DNA of 64,000 nt from Tolypeutes matacus. Its lineage: Eukaryota; Chordata; Mammalia; Cingulata; Chlamyphoridae. This document shows positions 45,786-58,700 of this stretch, piece by piece. Made by a program: the position numbers and the translations under genes. The notes beneath the pieces were generated by a model that saw nothing but the letters and a program-made list of their open reading frames with translations, did not search any database and was not told the DNA's origin. Every line of letters begins with the position of its first letter. The first letter of the stretch is position 1. The stretch spans positions 11,098,667-11,162,666 of the forward strand of contig JAKSZT010053881.1 of the NCBI GenBank assembly GCA_026826555.1, given 5' to 3'.

Positions 45786-46015
45786 ATACTATACTTTTTA
45801 AAAAACAATTTATTGAAGTATATCATTCATACATGAACATACGTAAACTATAAGTGTTCAGTAAACATTGTGAACTTACAAAACAAACATGCATAACATC
45901 ACACAAGGCTCCTACACATCACCCCCCCACACAAACACCCCGCATTGTTGTGAAACATTTGCTAACAAATCACGAAAGAGCATCGTCAAAGTATTACTAC
46001 TAACTATAGTCCGTA
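45786..46015 (+). mobile_element. Dispersed repeat (L1-end-like), + orientation
   Basis: TTTATTGAAGTATATCATTC..GAACTTACAAAACAAACATG..GCATAACATC recurs in reverse at 47705-47815. Two copies in 2 kb in opposite orientation show it is dispersed; I read it as an L1-associated 3' sequence. Confidence 0.5.
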
Positions 46016-46027
46016 TCTTACTCCCCT

Positions 46028-46469
46028 ATACATTTTTTTTGAGGATTTATTAATTAATTTATTTACTTTTATCCATTTTTAACCCCCACCCCTGTTTTTG
46101 CTGTTTCTGTGTCCATTTGCTGGGCAACTCTGTGTCCATTTCCTGCCTTCTAATCCTTCTCCTGTCTTCACTGGGATTTGATCCTCAGAACCTCCGATGT
46201 GGGAGAAGGGCGTCTTACCGCCTGCGCCACCTTAGTTCTTGGTTTTTCGGTGCGTCTTGTCTTGGCTCTCCCTTGTGTCACTCTCCTGCTATGTCGTCAT
46301 CTTGCTGCGTGGCTCGTGAGGCCTTGCGGTGCACCTGTGCGTGGGACCTGGTGGCCCACGCACCTTCTATAATTTTCCTTCTTTAAATTTTTACCGGAGG
46401 TCCTGGGGATCGAACCTGCCCCTCCATATGGGAGACGAACATCCAACCACCCAAGCCACATCTGTCCCC
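46028..46469 (-). mobile_element. DAS-type SINE, long dimeric form
   Basis: B-box regions near 46170 and 46410 and the CATTTGCTGGGCAACTCTGT phrase match the copies at 29619 and 36958. Confidence 0.88.
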
Positions 46470-47024
46470 CTGCTATATCTCTTAAGATTAACCAAAGATA
46501 CCCAAAGTTACTCTTTTTCCATATAGGATGATCATATAATAAATCAGGTTTGTTTTATCACCAGCTTTCTAAAAACCAGACTTAGGGAAAAAAACTAGGT
46601 CTGGGGACACATGCGTGGTTTCTAATATAGTGAATGTTTAGCCTACCCTGATTATCACAAAATCAGGACAGCGAGAATATACTATACATTTGACATTAAC
46701 AATAACAAAATTAGAAATAGGCAAATACAACTCAATTTGTACATAATTAAAAGTGTTGACTATATGAATTCACATACTGACTTGCAAATAGAAAACCATT
46801 CCATATATACAGAGACATTACAATTTGTTTTTAAAATTTGTTTTAAAATATGACATTATATATGACAAAAAATTAAAATCACCAAATGGTCTAATCTGTA
46901 ATCTCTGCATCTCAAGGAAGGACAATTCTTCTTCCTTAAAAATATATATCTATGGATGACACACAATCTCCTTGAAAGGGTTCTGTGAAACTATAATCAG
47001 CACTTGATTGTTCCCAATTACTAA

Positions 47025-47260
47025 AAGCACCTACAGTATTTTGAACATATCATGCGCTTTACACTTGATCATTTACTTTTCATTAAAACCCTGAGGGTAG
47101 TTATTATTATAACTCCCTATTTTACAGTGGAGGAAAGTAAAGCATAAAGAATAGCTTGAACAAGGTCCAAGTGCCAGTAAATTGTGGGGCTGGGACTTAA
47201 ACCCAGATGGGTCCGGCTTCAGTATCTGATCTCTTGACCATTCTGCCATGCTGTCTTCTG
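47025..47260 (+). repeat. MIR SINE
   Basis: CATTAAAACCCTGAGGGTAG, TTTTACAGTGGAGGAAAGTA and GTGGGGCTGGGACTTAAACC give the MIR order. Confidence 0.85.
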
Positions 47261-47431
47261 AAGATTTCTGGTGGCAAGTGTTCAATTCTGCCAGTCAGGT
47301 CTTCCCAAATGAGCAGGTGTAAACTGAAAAAATGCACACTAATGTAGATTTCAGCTGAAGAAAAATATTTGGAAAGTAAACCTGCAAAAACTAATGTTAA
47401 ATGTGTTCCAAAGTCAAGAACCCTAGGGGCT

Positions 47432-47620
47432 TTTTTTTTTTTTTTTTTAAAGATTTTACTTATTTATTCATTTATCCCCCCCCTTGCTGCCCGTGCTCGC
47501 CGGGTCAGCCAACCATGCCGTGCGGGCAGGCTTGCCTTCACCAGGAGGCCCCGGGAACCGAACCCGGGGCCTCCCATATGGTAAACGGGAGCCCTACTGA
47601 TTGAGCCACAGCTGCCTCCC
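47432..47620 (-). mobile_element. DAS-type SINE
   Basis: Reverse-strand unit with GGTTCGGTTCCCGG B box, nearly the same as those at 26251 and 33953, with a 19-base T run as reversed tail. Confidence 0.93.
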
Positions 47621-47704
47621 TTTTTTTTTTTAATCATGAGCGACATTACTGTCTTCCACAGCTCGATACTTGAGAAAGAGCTGAGTATTATTTACTTTTT
47701 TTTT

Positions 47705-47815
47705 TTAATGACGTTATGCATGTTTATTTTGTAAGTTCAGAATCTTTACTATACAGTTATTGTTTATGCCTGTCCATGTATGAATGATATACTTCAATAA
47801 AAAATATACTTAAAA
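47705..47815 (-). mobile_element. Dispersed repeat, reverse copy of 45786-46015
   Basis: ATGCATGTTTATTTTGTAAG..TGAATGATATACTTCAATAA is the reverse complement pattern of the earlier copy. Confidence 0.55.
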
Positions 47816-48599
47816 AAGATTAAATAAAGGCGTCATATAGATGGGAAGAAAATATTTACAACTTACACCTGTCAAAGGACTGTTATTGAGAATAGGCAAA
47901 AAATTCCTACAATCAATAATTCACAAAAAGTCATAAAAATAGACCAACAGGCTTGAACTGACAATACAAAAGAAGACGTAAATGATTATGATTCTTATCT
48001 AAAGTTGCATAAAATTAGTTGTGAGGGACATGTAAATTTAAATCACATTGTGAGATGACTTCATGCCTGCTCTATAAAATAAAATTGAAAAATATTCTGA
48101 CAACACCAAGATTTAGAAAATATATGCAGTAAATAGATACCTTATACCCTTCTGGTGGGAATGTAAAATGGTACAACTACTTTGGAATATGAGTATTTTA
48201 TTAAGTTATTGGTATACTCGCCCTTAATTGTGGAATTCTGATTTTACCTACTCACAATTTTTTGAGGAGGAAATGCCCCCAAATCTTGTACAATGAAATC
48301 TAACATTAATCCTCTTAGATTCTAAAGAATAAAGAATATGAAGAAAAGAAAGTTTTCAAGGAAAACGAGCCCCCCCCAAAATCTTGATCCATCCACTGAT
48401 TTCAATTAAAAGTGAGTTTCTATTAATTATTGCAAGTTTACAGTAAAATGATGCAAAAACATTCTAAAAACTACCAGTGCTGAGACAATATTATTTCCAT
48501 TATGTCAACTTATATAGCTTTTATAAAAACAAAGTATTTATTTTGATGATATTTAGACTATCATTATATCTCAAAAATGCATTCTATACTGCACACATC

Positions 48600-48730
48600 C
48601 TTCTTTGTATTGATTTTTTTTTAATTAATTTTTTTTATATTTTAAAAGATGCTTAGATTACATAAATGTTACACAAAAATTACAGGGATTCCCATGTTCC
48701 CCACCTCCCACACCGCCCATAACCTCCCAT
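48600..48730 (-). mobile_element. LINE-like unnamed family, copy 3 (3' end only)
   Basis: On the reverse strand it reads GGGAGGTTATGGGCGGTGTG, GGTGGGGAACATGGGAATCC, then GTAACATTTATGTAATC and an A-rich end, matching the 3' 120 bp of the copies at 5140 and 23309. Confidence 0.75.
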
Positions 48731-48904
48731 ATTATTTACTTTTGTTTTGAATATTTCCTTCAACAGGAAAAAGGTTCCTGTGCTGAAATCCTCTGTGTGA
48801 TACATTAAACATACTACTATTAAATTGTGCACAATTCTTAGAATCTCAAAACCTCCTTCAAGCATGGAAGAAAAAATGAAGTATTAAAAAAATGTGTTAA
48901 AGCA

Positions 48905-49050
48905 AAATTTGACTTTTTATTTATTCAACGCATATTTATTGAGCGTTTACTGTGCACCTAGTACTATATTAGCTAGGCATTTTCTTAGCATATTCTCACT
49001 GAGCTTTATATTCACAATTCTCCAAACCTGGCACTTGCTACAATAGCTGT
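48905..49050. repeat. L2/MIR-like fragment
   Basis: TATTCAACGCATATTTATTG, AGCGTTTACTGTGCACCTAG is a familiar L2/MIR phrase. Confidence 0.55.
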
Positions 49051-49299
49051 TAGTCCCCTAATAACAGCATTTTTTATATGTCGTGGGGGTCCCAGTTAAA
49101 AATCAAGGCTTTGGCTTAGTTTTTTACTGGTTATCTTACCTGTGTCTTTTACTCTAATTTCCCTAGAAAACTGAGACCCTTGTCTAGTACCTTTCAACCC
49201 TATAGCTTCTGACACGTTTCTGTTCTTTAGCACATCTCATCCATTGGTGAGAGTCCTGTGAAATAAACTGGTATCTGAACCTCAAGCACCACTCTACTT

Positions 49300-50760
49300 G
49301 ATTTCTCAAAAGGACTTATACCTGAAACTTTTGTTCCTTAAATGGACCCGATTGGCACTGAATCTTATGGAGGCTCCCTTATATGTGACATGTTTCTTCT
49401 CTCTTGTGGCTTTCAGAATTCTTTTATCTTTGGCATTCAGCAGTTTGATTATAGTGTGCCATGCCATGGGTCTCTTTGGATTTGGAAATGTTTGGAGTTT
49501 ATTGAGCATCTTGGGTGTGTTTGTTCATACCTTTGTTTGTTCATAAAGTTTAGTAAGTATTCAGCCGTTATTGACCATTTGCTCTACCCCTTTCTTTCTT
49601 TTTCCCCTTGGACTCCCATACTGTATATATTGGTATGGTTGGTGGTTTCCCGCGGGTTCCTCAGGCTCTGTTCACATTTCTTCATTCTTTCTTCCTTCTC
49701 CTTAGACTGGATGATTTCAACTATCTTATCTTCCAGCTGTCTGGTTCTTTCTTCCGCTAACTCTAGTCTGTTGTTGAACTCTTTCAGGGACTTTTAAATT
49801 TCTATTACTGTGGTCTTCAGCTCTGTTTGGTTTCTTTTCATAATTTGCATCTCTCTGTTGATATTCTCTTTGGTTCATCTGTCCTTTTCTTTTAGTTCTT
49901 TGTCCATGTTTTCCTTTAGCTTTTTGAGCATATTTAGGACCATTTTTTAAAAAGTCTTTGTCTAGAATGCCCCAGGTGTGATCCTCCTCATTGATGGTTT
50001 CAACTGCTTTAATTTTCTTCTTGCCTGGACCATTGTTTCTTGTTTCTTTGTATGTTTTATAATCTTTTGTTAAAACCTAGACTTTTGATATTTTAACATG
50101 TTATCACTGGGCATTTAGACACTGAGGCTTCTGTTCTTTTAACTTGTATCCAGCTAGTATTATGACAAAGTTTTCCTTGAATGCCAATATCTAACAACAA
50201 CAACAACAAAAAGGAAATACCTTTCCCAGTCTTTGCAGAATGTCCTGTCTTCCCTAGGAAACAGTTTCCCAAGCACTACACTATACAGGGTCCCAAGCAC
50301 TACACTATATGTCCTACAGCCAGCAGTCTCTTGCCCCAGGCATCCACTTTCTTGCTTTCCCTCAGTGTTCTGCAGGAGAGCTCAGTGAGCTGCAGGGCAA
50401 GTTCTGATACTGTGAATATGTGACCAGTGGCTCAGTTCAGCCCTTCAGAACACCATCAGACAGATTGGACCAGGCATACTTGTTCCTAGTATGCACATGA
50501 GGGCCACTATACCCTCCTGGACTGGGATCAGGGATCAGCTGCACCCTGGGGATGTGAGCCAGGTCTGTGCCAAGCCAGTGAGGGGGAGGGGTTGGGACCA
50601 GCCAGGGTGCCACAAGATTGATTTGACATTCTCGCTGTTACTGTAGTCCTTGAACTGTTTTCTGGAGTTCTGAGAAAGATGTTTCCAGTTCTTGCTGGTT
50701 GTTCAGTTTCTTTGGGTGAACAGAACCCTGAAGCGTCTCTCCTCCAGAGCTATGTATTTT
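49300..50760 (-). mobile_element. L1 fragment: ORF1 and upstream region, broken
   Basis: On the reverse strand 49306-49509 encodes AKDKRILKATREKKHVTYKG followed by ASIRFSA, the ORF1p C-terminal domain, as in the copy at 33080-33301. The middle of ORF1 lies in 49550-50050 with stops. The sequence up to about 50760 looks like its 5' region. No ORF2 adjoins it. Confidence 0.75.
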
Positions 50761-53700
50761 GTATTTTAAAGTATAAATATAAAGATGTCAAAACAAGAAC
50801 AAAGTTGACAATCTTTTGTCAGTCTTCAATCAAAATCTAATTTGAAATTGTACTGATCCATGAAATTCAAAAGTCCAGGAACCCCTCCCTGCCTTAGAGC
50901 CCTTAGTTGCTAGGTCAAATAACAAATCCAGGCAGTGTTCCCAGGGGCCAGTTTCCCCAGTTTGACTTGCCTATCCACTCTTCTTGATTCCTACAACAGA
51001 GAGCCTTAGAACTATGCCCTCTATTTTATAGCTTGGACACTTGGTAAGAACCATCATTTCTATTGCAGGGGCATTCAAGCTTTCTCAACTTGGGTACCTC
51101 ATGTTGAAAAAATTAATGTGTATGTCATTAATTTTTTGATGATCTTTATACTCAGTTGAATAAATGGAGTTTTACTAATTTCAAAAAGCGGTAAAAATGT
51201 AATTCACTATTCACAGAAAGGTCAGAGGCTCAATATTTTCGTTGATCTGATTTTGATTAAATCACTAAGTATAGATTTAGCTATTATCAGGACTTAGGAT
51301 CCAAATTCATGCCAAATAAGATTTAGATAGTGCATCTTTCCACTTTTATTTTAGCAGTTTCATGGAAGAGAATGTATTTTCCGAGCCAGGTGGACACAAA
51401 CATTACACACAATTTGGCCTCAGAACTCAGAAATTCCTAGGAAATTGTGAGATTTATATAGCCATTTCCAAAAGTTCCAGGAATACTGTTTCTCTTTTGG
51501 AAGGTTTAATTTTGACCCAGGTTTTGTTTAATTTATATAGTCATATTGGTAAGATACTGTTTGCTTTCCAAAGGCAGTTATTGAAGCTTAAAGCAAGATT
51601 CATACATTGAAATTTGTGACTTTTCTAAATCTCTTTATTTTCCTTCCAAAGGCTCTGCATTTCTTCACAGTTTATGATTTTACTTGAACTCAGGATAGTT
51701 CAGCAAGGAGAAATGAGTAACCTTTTTAGTAATTACTCCACCCATATACCAGAATGGGTCTCAATGCCTTGGACTAATCAACAATGCTGTTGTTTTTTTC
51801 CTGCAGTATTGAGTTGGAAAGACTGTAACCCTCACGCATCTGGTGAACCTATTTCTCTATTTATAAAATAAGGATAATACCATCAAATTCACAGGTGTTT
51901 GTGGGTTAAGATTAAGTGAGATAATGTATATGAAGTTCCCTCACACACATAAGGTTACTCAAATGTACTTCCCCTTCACATCTTTTTATACTTTAATGCT
52001 AATGACTCCAGATGCAAGTTGGGTCTCTTAGGTATTTTAATTCTAAAAGTTCTTAATTTAAGGAAGCAGCGCATTAAATCTCTTCAAGACTCCATAAAAT
52101 AGAATTTCCATACTATTTTAAATCTTCCATTTAGCGCAAGAACAAATAATGGTTAAAGTGAAATCGTGAAAAAAATTCATAATCCTGATCACATCCTCCA
52201 ATACATAATGTAATTTTAATCATATTTTTGTTACCATAGAAACCCTCCAAATAAATGCTGCATCGAAGAAGCGCATAACTAACAAGCAGTTGAAAAATTC
52301 CCCCCTTTTGTTAGGTGTCCCTCTATAACAAAAAATCTCAACATTTCCATATGTAGAACAAACTTCTTAATTTCTACATAAGCAGTTAGGCCAAAAGAGG
52401 TCCATATATGCTAACTTTTTTTTTTTTTTTTTTAAACTAAAAATCTTGGGAAGCCATTTTTTTTGGATACTACTTCCTGAATATTTTGGTTCAAGCCTAT
52501 TCTTTACTAGTACCAGCCTATCATTAGTTATATAACTATATATATATAGCTACCAAATGAAAATTCTTAACTACTGTTTGGTATTAAAACCATAAGAAAG
52601 GAAAACAATATTCATGTCTAAAATGTTTAAGAATGTTTAAAAAGGAAAATTAAAGAGATAATGGCCCTTTAAATGTGGCATAAAACTATAATAGTCAAAA
52701 TTTTAACCAGTTTATTAAGCTCTTTTATGATAAGCCTGTAATTAGTTTTACTACTGTGCTGAAATGAAGGCATAGTGAAATTCAAGAGAAATTCATGTTT
52801 GGAACAGATTTTATAAATGAGCTGGGAATTCAACAAAAAGCAGATTTCGGTCCTAATTATAATACTTTTTAGCACCTTATTATATTCCCTTGCCATCTCT
52901 GAATAGACAGGCCATTTCTGAATAGTTGTTGGTCATTTTCCTCAGTCCTTTTCAGAAATAGAGAAATAATTGGGAAAAAGAAAGTTCTGATGGTAAAATT
53001 TCATTCTGTTCTAACTGAATACTAACGTACCAGAAAAACACAAGTACTACATTGGAAAAATCTTTTGTTGATCCTACTATAGCTTTTTCTTATTTTCCAT
53101 CTCTTCTTACCTGCTAAACTTCCTTCATTATGTACTTTTCTTCTAATATATCTTTTGTTTTTCTAAACATGATATTTTTCACATTCGCAAACAGAAACCA
53201 TACCTTTAATTGGCAGCCATTTTGCTATACACATCAAAGCTCTAAAGAGTTTCAGTAGTCTTACTTTAAAATTATTTCGTGGATATATACTTTCATGTAC
53301 ATCTTCATGCACAATACAAGTTTCACTTCACTGTGGTTTTAGGAGTAAAAAAAATCAATCTTAAAATGAAGTTCTTTAAAAAAAAAAAGTCTAAAATTAT
53401 ATATTCAAAATACTATGCAGAGTCATGGTATATGGAAACAAAAGCTAGTAACCAGCTACTTTTTTGAGGTTGAAATAAGAATCACATAGAATCAAGATGA
53501 AAAGAATAGAGTGGCTATGTAAATTTAAAGTAGTGTTATTAATAATGCCTAGTTTGTGTTAATGAGCAAGAGAATTTATTTATCCTTTACTCAGTGCCCT
53601 CTACCACTAATAGAATTACATGAAGTCATCAAGAAAGAATAGAGATGTTCTGCATATATTTTCTGAATAAGCCTGCTTTTGTATCATGAAGACTCTTCTG

Positions 53701-54079
53701 ATTAATGTATACTTCTGTATTTACCTTATTAAAATATATTTTAATACTAAAATTAAATCACATTTTCTTAATTCTGAAAATTACTTACAAAAATGAACTA
53801 TAAAAGTTCTGTTTCAATTTTGCTTATTCTAAAATATAATGGCATAAATAGACAAAGATATAGCTAAATTACCTCAACATTTAAACCATAATTATATGCT
53901 TAGAATAGTATGAAGTCACTCCTTGGAGTTATTCCCATGCGTACACCAGCAACTAAGAATGCCTACAGATTAGATTAGAGCTGGGAAACCCATTAGCACT
54001 CTAAATAATAAACATAATCTAAAAGCAATTACTTAACTAACTATACTGATTTGAAGCAGGGAACAGGAAAACTAATTAA
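50761..54079. other. Intronic stretch, nothing firmly recognised
   Basis: AT-rich sequence with T runs (52418-52433), a short MIR-like piece at 51885-51960 and a small TATATA tract near 52537. Open frames (51362-51610, 51674-51871, 52669-52896) have no recognisable domain or splice context. Confidence 0.4.
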
Positions 54080-54225
54080 GACATCTGGATCCTCAACTTA
54101 ACACTGTCCCTTAGCTCTGTTATCTTGGTCAAATAGTTTAATCTCTAGGCTTCACTTTCCTCATCTGTAAAATAGAGGGACTGATCTTTGAATTCCCTTC
54201 TAGCTGTAAAAGTCTATAATTTGAT
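54080..54225 (+). repeat. MIR SINE
   Basis: TTATCTTGGTCAAATAGTTT, CACTTTCCTCATCTGTAAAA and the GATCTTTGAATTCCCTTCTA phrase match MIR. Confidence 0.8.
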
Positions 54226-54768
54226 TTTATATTTTCATTGTACTTACTGAGTAGATTAAAAGTCTCAAACAGGGAGAGGGTAGACAGGGTAAACAGGAAA
54301 AACTAGCACTGTAGAGGAAGAAAGCCAAGAAATCAGAGACTATGCAAAGGGGTGCTTAGCACGGAGAGATTTCAAATTAAAAATACAAATGCTTTCACGT
54401 AAATACTGGCTTTGCTCTGGACTCTCCTTTTTCTCTAATTGTGTTCTTTGGTCTCAGGACAAGAGATAAAAATGTCATCTCCAGGGGAATATACTGTGTT
54501 GCTAATTGGTATGTGGACAGAGGACAGAGGAGTGGTCCAGGATGGTTTCAAGGATGACTTTGAAAGCAGATAACCCGAGATTTATGCAAGGACAAAAGGA
54601 TATAACATAAACCAGCTTTAAAGTGGTTAATACCAAACTCTAGTCTTGGCTTTACCATTAATTACTGAATGATCTTGGGATCTTTGGGAAGTTTGAGATC
54701 TTAAGAAGCAGAGCAGTACTGAACAGTAGAGAAGCTGTGTGAAAAAGAAATCAAAGTCAGTAGGATAC

Positions 54769-55345
54769 TGTAGCATTTTGGCAGTTTGATGTTATGAATT
54801 CCAAAAATAGATACTGGATTATGTTTGTAAACTGGTCTGTTAATCTGGGCATGATTAAGTTATGATAAGGGCATTGACTGGGCCACTTCAGTAGGGTGTT
54901 GAGCTCCACCCCTTGGTGGGTGGGGTCTCAAAGATAAAAAGACACAGCAAAGGCCAGGGTTGGAGTAGTTTTTGATGTTGGAGTTTTGATGAGGAAGGAG
55001 AGAAGGCCCCGGGAAAAGAGATGAGCCATTTGCCTCACAGTTCACAGCTGGCCTTGTGGAGAGAGGCAAGGCCTAGAGAGCCTCATAGTCACCTTGTGGA
55101 GGAAACAGAGTCGCTGAACCAGAGAGAAACATAGCCCCAGGAAGAGAGGAACCCAAGATGCGTGAACTCTGGCAAATGTCAGCAGCTGTCTTGCTCCAGC
55201 ACGGGGCAACAGACTTTGGTGAAGGAAGAAACTTATGCTTTATGGCCTGGTAACTGTAAGCTCCTACCCCAAATAAATACCCTTTATAAAGACCAACAGA
55301 TTTCTGGTTATTTTGCATCAGCACCCCTTTTGGCTGACTAATACA
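54769..55345 (+). mobile_element. Solo LTR (ERVL/MaLR-type), second copy
   Basis: It is the reverse complement of the 14331-14864 element over its whole length, with TG..CA ends and AATAAA near 55273. GATAC (54764-54768) and GATAA (55346-55350) are a 4-of-5 target-site duplication. Non-coding. Confidence 0.82.
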
Positions 55346-55544
55346 GATAAAAAAATTACAGGGACCTGTGAAATGAGAGGGACAGGTGGGAAGATGGATC
55401 ATCAATATGGATGCTAAGGTATTGTCAGAAATTGTAGAATTAAATAAGGAAGATGTTACCTTATACACAGGCATGCACCTTTCTTTACGCTACAGATATA
55501 CTTGGATAATATTTAAATTTACTTTAGATCAATCACATCATTTT

Positions 55545-55634
55545 TCTTTTTTTAAAGGAGGTACAGGGGGTTGAACCCGGAACCTCGTACATGGGAAGCA
55601 GGCACTCAACCACTAAGATAGACCTACTCCCCAT
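55545..55634 (-). mobile_element. DAS-type SINE monomer
   Basis: B box GGTTCAACCCC on the reverse strand; ACATCATTTT at 55535-55544 and 55635-55644 is the duplication. Confidence 0.88.
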
Positions 55635-55644
55635 TACATCATTT

Positions 55645-56950
55645 TAATTGTGCTAAGAATGCATAGTATTTTAAAGAACTCCTACAGTAAACAATCATCC
55701 TGTAATTCAATTTTTTTGTAAATACAACATTCATATATTGAGTTTTCTTAAAGCCATGAAAGCTGTCTGTTGATCCGTGTTCAAATATACAAATTGGACC
55801 AACACTGAAAATTATTAACCCCAGTGTTGTTTAACATCATTTTGTTGGTATTAGCCAATGAAATTAAACAAGAGGAAGAAATTAGCTCTCATTCCTTATT
55901 ATGGTTATTTTTATTAATAACTTTTCTCATTAAGTATGATTTCACTGACCCTGTATCCCTAATGCCAAGATTAACACTCATTCATTTGTTGAATTAAATA
56001 AATGAATAATATTAGCAACCAGTGGCAAGCATTATGTTGAATGCTTTATTTACATCTCATTTAATCTTACTGGAGAGACATGTAATTACTTTCATAGATA
56101 TGGCATGTAGGGCTCAGAGATTAAGAGCTAGTAATTGACACTAGCCTAGGTGAGACATACAGAGAATTATAAATAGATCCTGCACTTAGAGCTTATAGTC
56201 TACTAGAAACTGCATAAATGCTTTTAAGCTTTAATTGAATATGGAAAACATTAACATACTATTTGTGCATAGTTTTTGTGGGGTTGATGTTTGATTTGAT
56301 CTACTATGTGCTACTTTAATGACTTGATATACCGCTATATTTGCTGGTATAGTATACTTATTTCAGAATTTAAAAAGTGAATCATTTGCACTTTGAGATG
56401 TGCTCAGATGATTATATATTTTACCTTGGAATTGAAGACTGAGCAAAGGTCATTCTTTCATAACTCCATAGTTTTCAAGAAGAAGAAGAAAATAATTAAT
56501 AAAAACAGCTCTGTAGTAAGAATAATTATTAATTTAATTCAGAGGCTTTCTGAGTAAGTAGAATTATGAGCATGAAAGTACTGAACATGATGTAGGTAAC
56601 TTTTTTGGAACTTTCATCTGTAAGTGATGAAACCAAGGGAGATAAGAAAACCAAACCAAAAATGCTTTTTTGAAATAAAAGATACAGCTCTCTATCAGTA
56701 GAAAAGGTCCCTGTAAAGAAAACAAAAGGTTATTCAAAAAGTTATGCAAGAAATGGGGTTATTTGAAAAGTAAAGCATCAGAGGAAAATATGTGGTGTTA
56801 GCTTGTAGTCATCTCCTTACTGCTCTCTTAAGACAGGACATTTTGTCAAGCTGGGAAACTTTTCATTAGAAATACATGATAAAAATGACATTGACTTTTT
56901 CAATTTAAGATTGCACTTTAAAAATTTTTTCTGATTTATTTTTCATTTTT
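55645..56950. other. Intronic stretch with a weak MIR/L2-like piece
   Basis: 55965-56130 has an L2/MIR look (TTCATTTGTTGAATTAAATA, CTCATTTAATCTTACTGG). The rest is AT-rich and unrecognised. Confidence 0.4.
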
Positions 56951-56963
56951 AAAATGTCACGGA

Positions 56964-57000
56964 ATCGCTTCTCGGCCTTTTGGCTAAGATCAAGTGTAGT
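56964..57000 (+). pseudogene. Truncated, tailless U2 snRNA retrocopy (first 37 nt)
   Basis: ATCGCTTCTCGGCCTTTTGG and the following 17 bases match the 5' end of U2 snRNA without a difference I can see, then stop. AAAATGTCACGGA lies directly on both sides (56951-56963 and 57001-57013), so this is a retro-insertion. There is no A-tail. The left junction TTTTT/AAAA is a perfect L1 endonuclease target. It lacks the rest of U2, including the branch-site recognition region's 3' context and the Sm site, so it is not a gene. Confidence 0.93.
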
Positions 57001-57013
57001 AAAATGTCACGGA

Positions 57014-58020
57014 AATAAGAGATACCTTTCCTAAAGGAAATTTTGTGTTTAGGTAAATCTCTTTGGAAAATGCTCCATTATAGGTCCTTTCCTCAAAGAA
57101 GTGATACAAAATTTTTTTTTTCATGAGAGAAGTTGTAGGTTTCAGAATAATAATAGGTAAGACACGGGAGTCGCTTATACCACCCTGTTATTAATACCTT
57201 GCATTGGTGTGGTTCACGTGTTACAATTGATGAAAGCATATTTTTATAATTGAATATGGTTATAAGTCTAGAACCATAGCTTAATAATTAAGAATAATTT
57301 TGGAACCTCTATCCCTTTATGTGCTCTGGTTGTGGAATAATTTTTTTCTAAGGAGCTATGGAACACTGATGCCCCAGTGGGAGACTTCTGTTTATTTCTA
57401 TATGACTTATAAGATTTATGTAATAAAGCTGAGCTGTGTCTATTGCACTTATTTCTAATTGTATGTCATTGCATTTCTGAGTATTTGCATTTGGGATATA
57501 TAATTAAATGACCTGACATATATGTACCAGGTGGAAACAAATGTATCTTTACATATTTTAGGAAACATATGCTTCAAACTTGGAATCTAAGAGGATATGC
57601 AAATGGGAAAACAATTAAAAAAATTTTTTTTTGTTATACTGCAATCCTTTATACATGCTTGGTATGGCATTGGTTATGCAGATTATATTAAATTTTACTG
57701 ATCTGACTAGTGAGTTTAATACTTATATATAGTAGACATCTGTTTGTTTGAGCTCAACTTATTATTTACCTGCCTTACCTGCATTACTTTGGCAGGAAAT
57801 ATGAGGTGTGGATTTTAGTAGTGTATAACACATTGTGCCATTTAGCTTAGTAATTAAATACTTATATTACAAAGCCAAAAGTTATCTGAAAAATCTCTAA
57901 TATTCTTTTCCAGTGGCTAATACCCCTATTTTATGTGGTTAACATTTCCAACTTAAATAAACATGTTATCCTTCTCTTATCCTTTCTTGTTAGCTTTTCC
58001 AGAGAACCTGGCATGAATAT
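57014..58020. other. Intronic stretch, nothing recognised
   Basis: AT-rich sequence without repeat or coding signal that I recognise. Confidence 0.4.
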
Positions 58021-58024
58021 ATGC

Positions 58025-58072
58025 ATATAAATACTGGTTCTGTTCCTGGTACCTCCTAAAAAAAAATAGAAG
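58025..58072 (+). mobile_element. DAS-type SINE 3' remnant
   Basis: CTGGTTCTGTTCCTGGTACC then CTCC and an A-run is the B box and 3' end of the short SINE subfamily. Confidence 0.5.
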
Positions 58073-58228
58073 GGCTTCTCATTGCAGATCTAAGTCCCCC
58101 ACTCCTTCCCCTGCCCTGCCCCCTAAAATTCCTTTTAGAGAGATTAGATCTTTTTATTTTTAATCAGTTGTATTATGAATGATAGTCATGCAAGGGTCTC
58201 CTTAAATAAGTGAAATTACATGTTTAAG

Positions 58229-58262
<34 letters not shown>

Positions 58263-58461
58263 GAGGTACTGGGTAATGAACCCAGGAGGACCTCATACAT
58301 GGGAAGCAGGTGCTCAACCACTGAGCTACGTCTGCTCCTCAATGAGAGTTGGTTTTTTCGTTTGTTTCTTTGTTTTGTTTTTAGGAGGTACTGGGGATCC
58401 AATACGGGACCTTGTACATGGGAAGCAGGTGCTCAACCACTTGAGCTACATCTGCTCCCCC
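58229..58461 (-). mobile_element. DAS-type SINE, dimer of the short subfamily
   Basis: Two reverse-strand units begin GGGGAGCAGATGTAGCTCAA-like and GGAGCAGACGTAGCTCAG, with a T run of about 25 as the reversed tail. Confidence 0.9.
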
Positions 58462-58700
58462 AATTTTTGGATTTGATGAGAGTTGACCCTGCTTTAAGTT
58501 AAACATCTAGGATTCAAGCTTGAAATAAAATGTGTAACAACATTTTCTGGTTGTCATTTCAGGATATAATTTGTAAGTGTAGTGTGGTAACCTTAAGTAA
58601 TTATGTGCTTGCAGGTGCAACAGGTACAGTTTTACTTAGCACTTGTTTTAATAATCTATTATCTAACTCTTCTGTGAACACCTGAAATTTAGATTATATG

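Noticed and set aside
56964..57000. Functional U2 snRNA gene
   Set aside because: Only the first 37 nt are present, between target-site duplications, and no snRNA promoter element is seen upstream.
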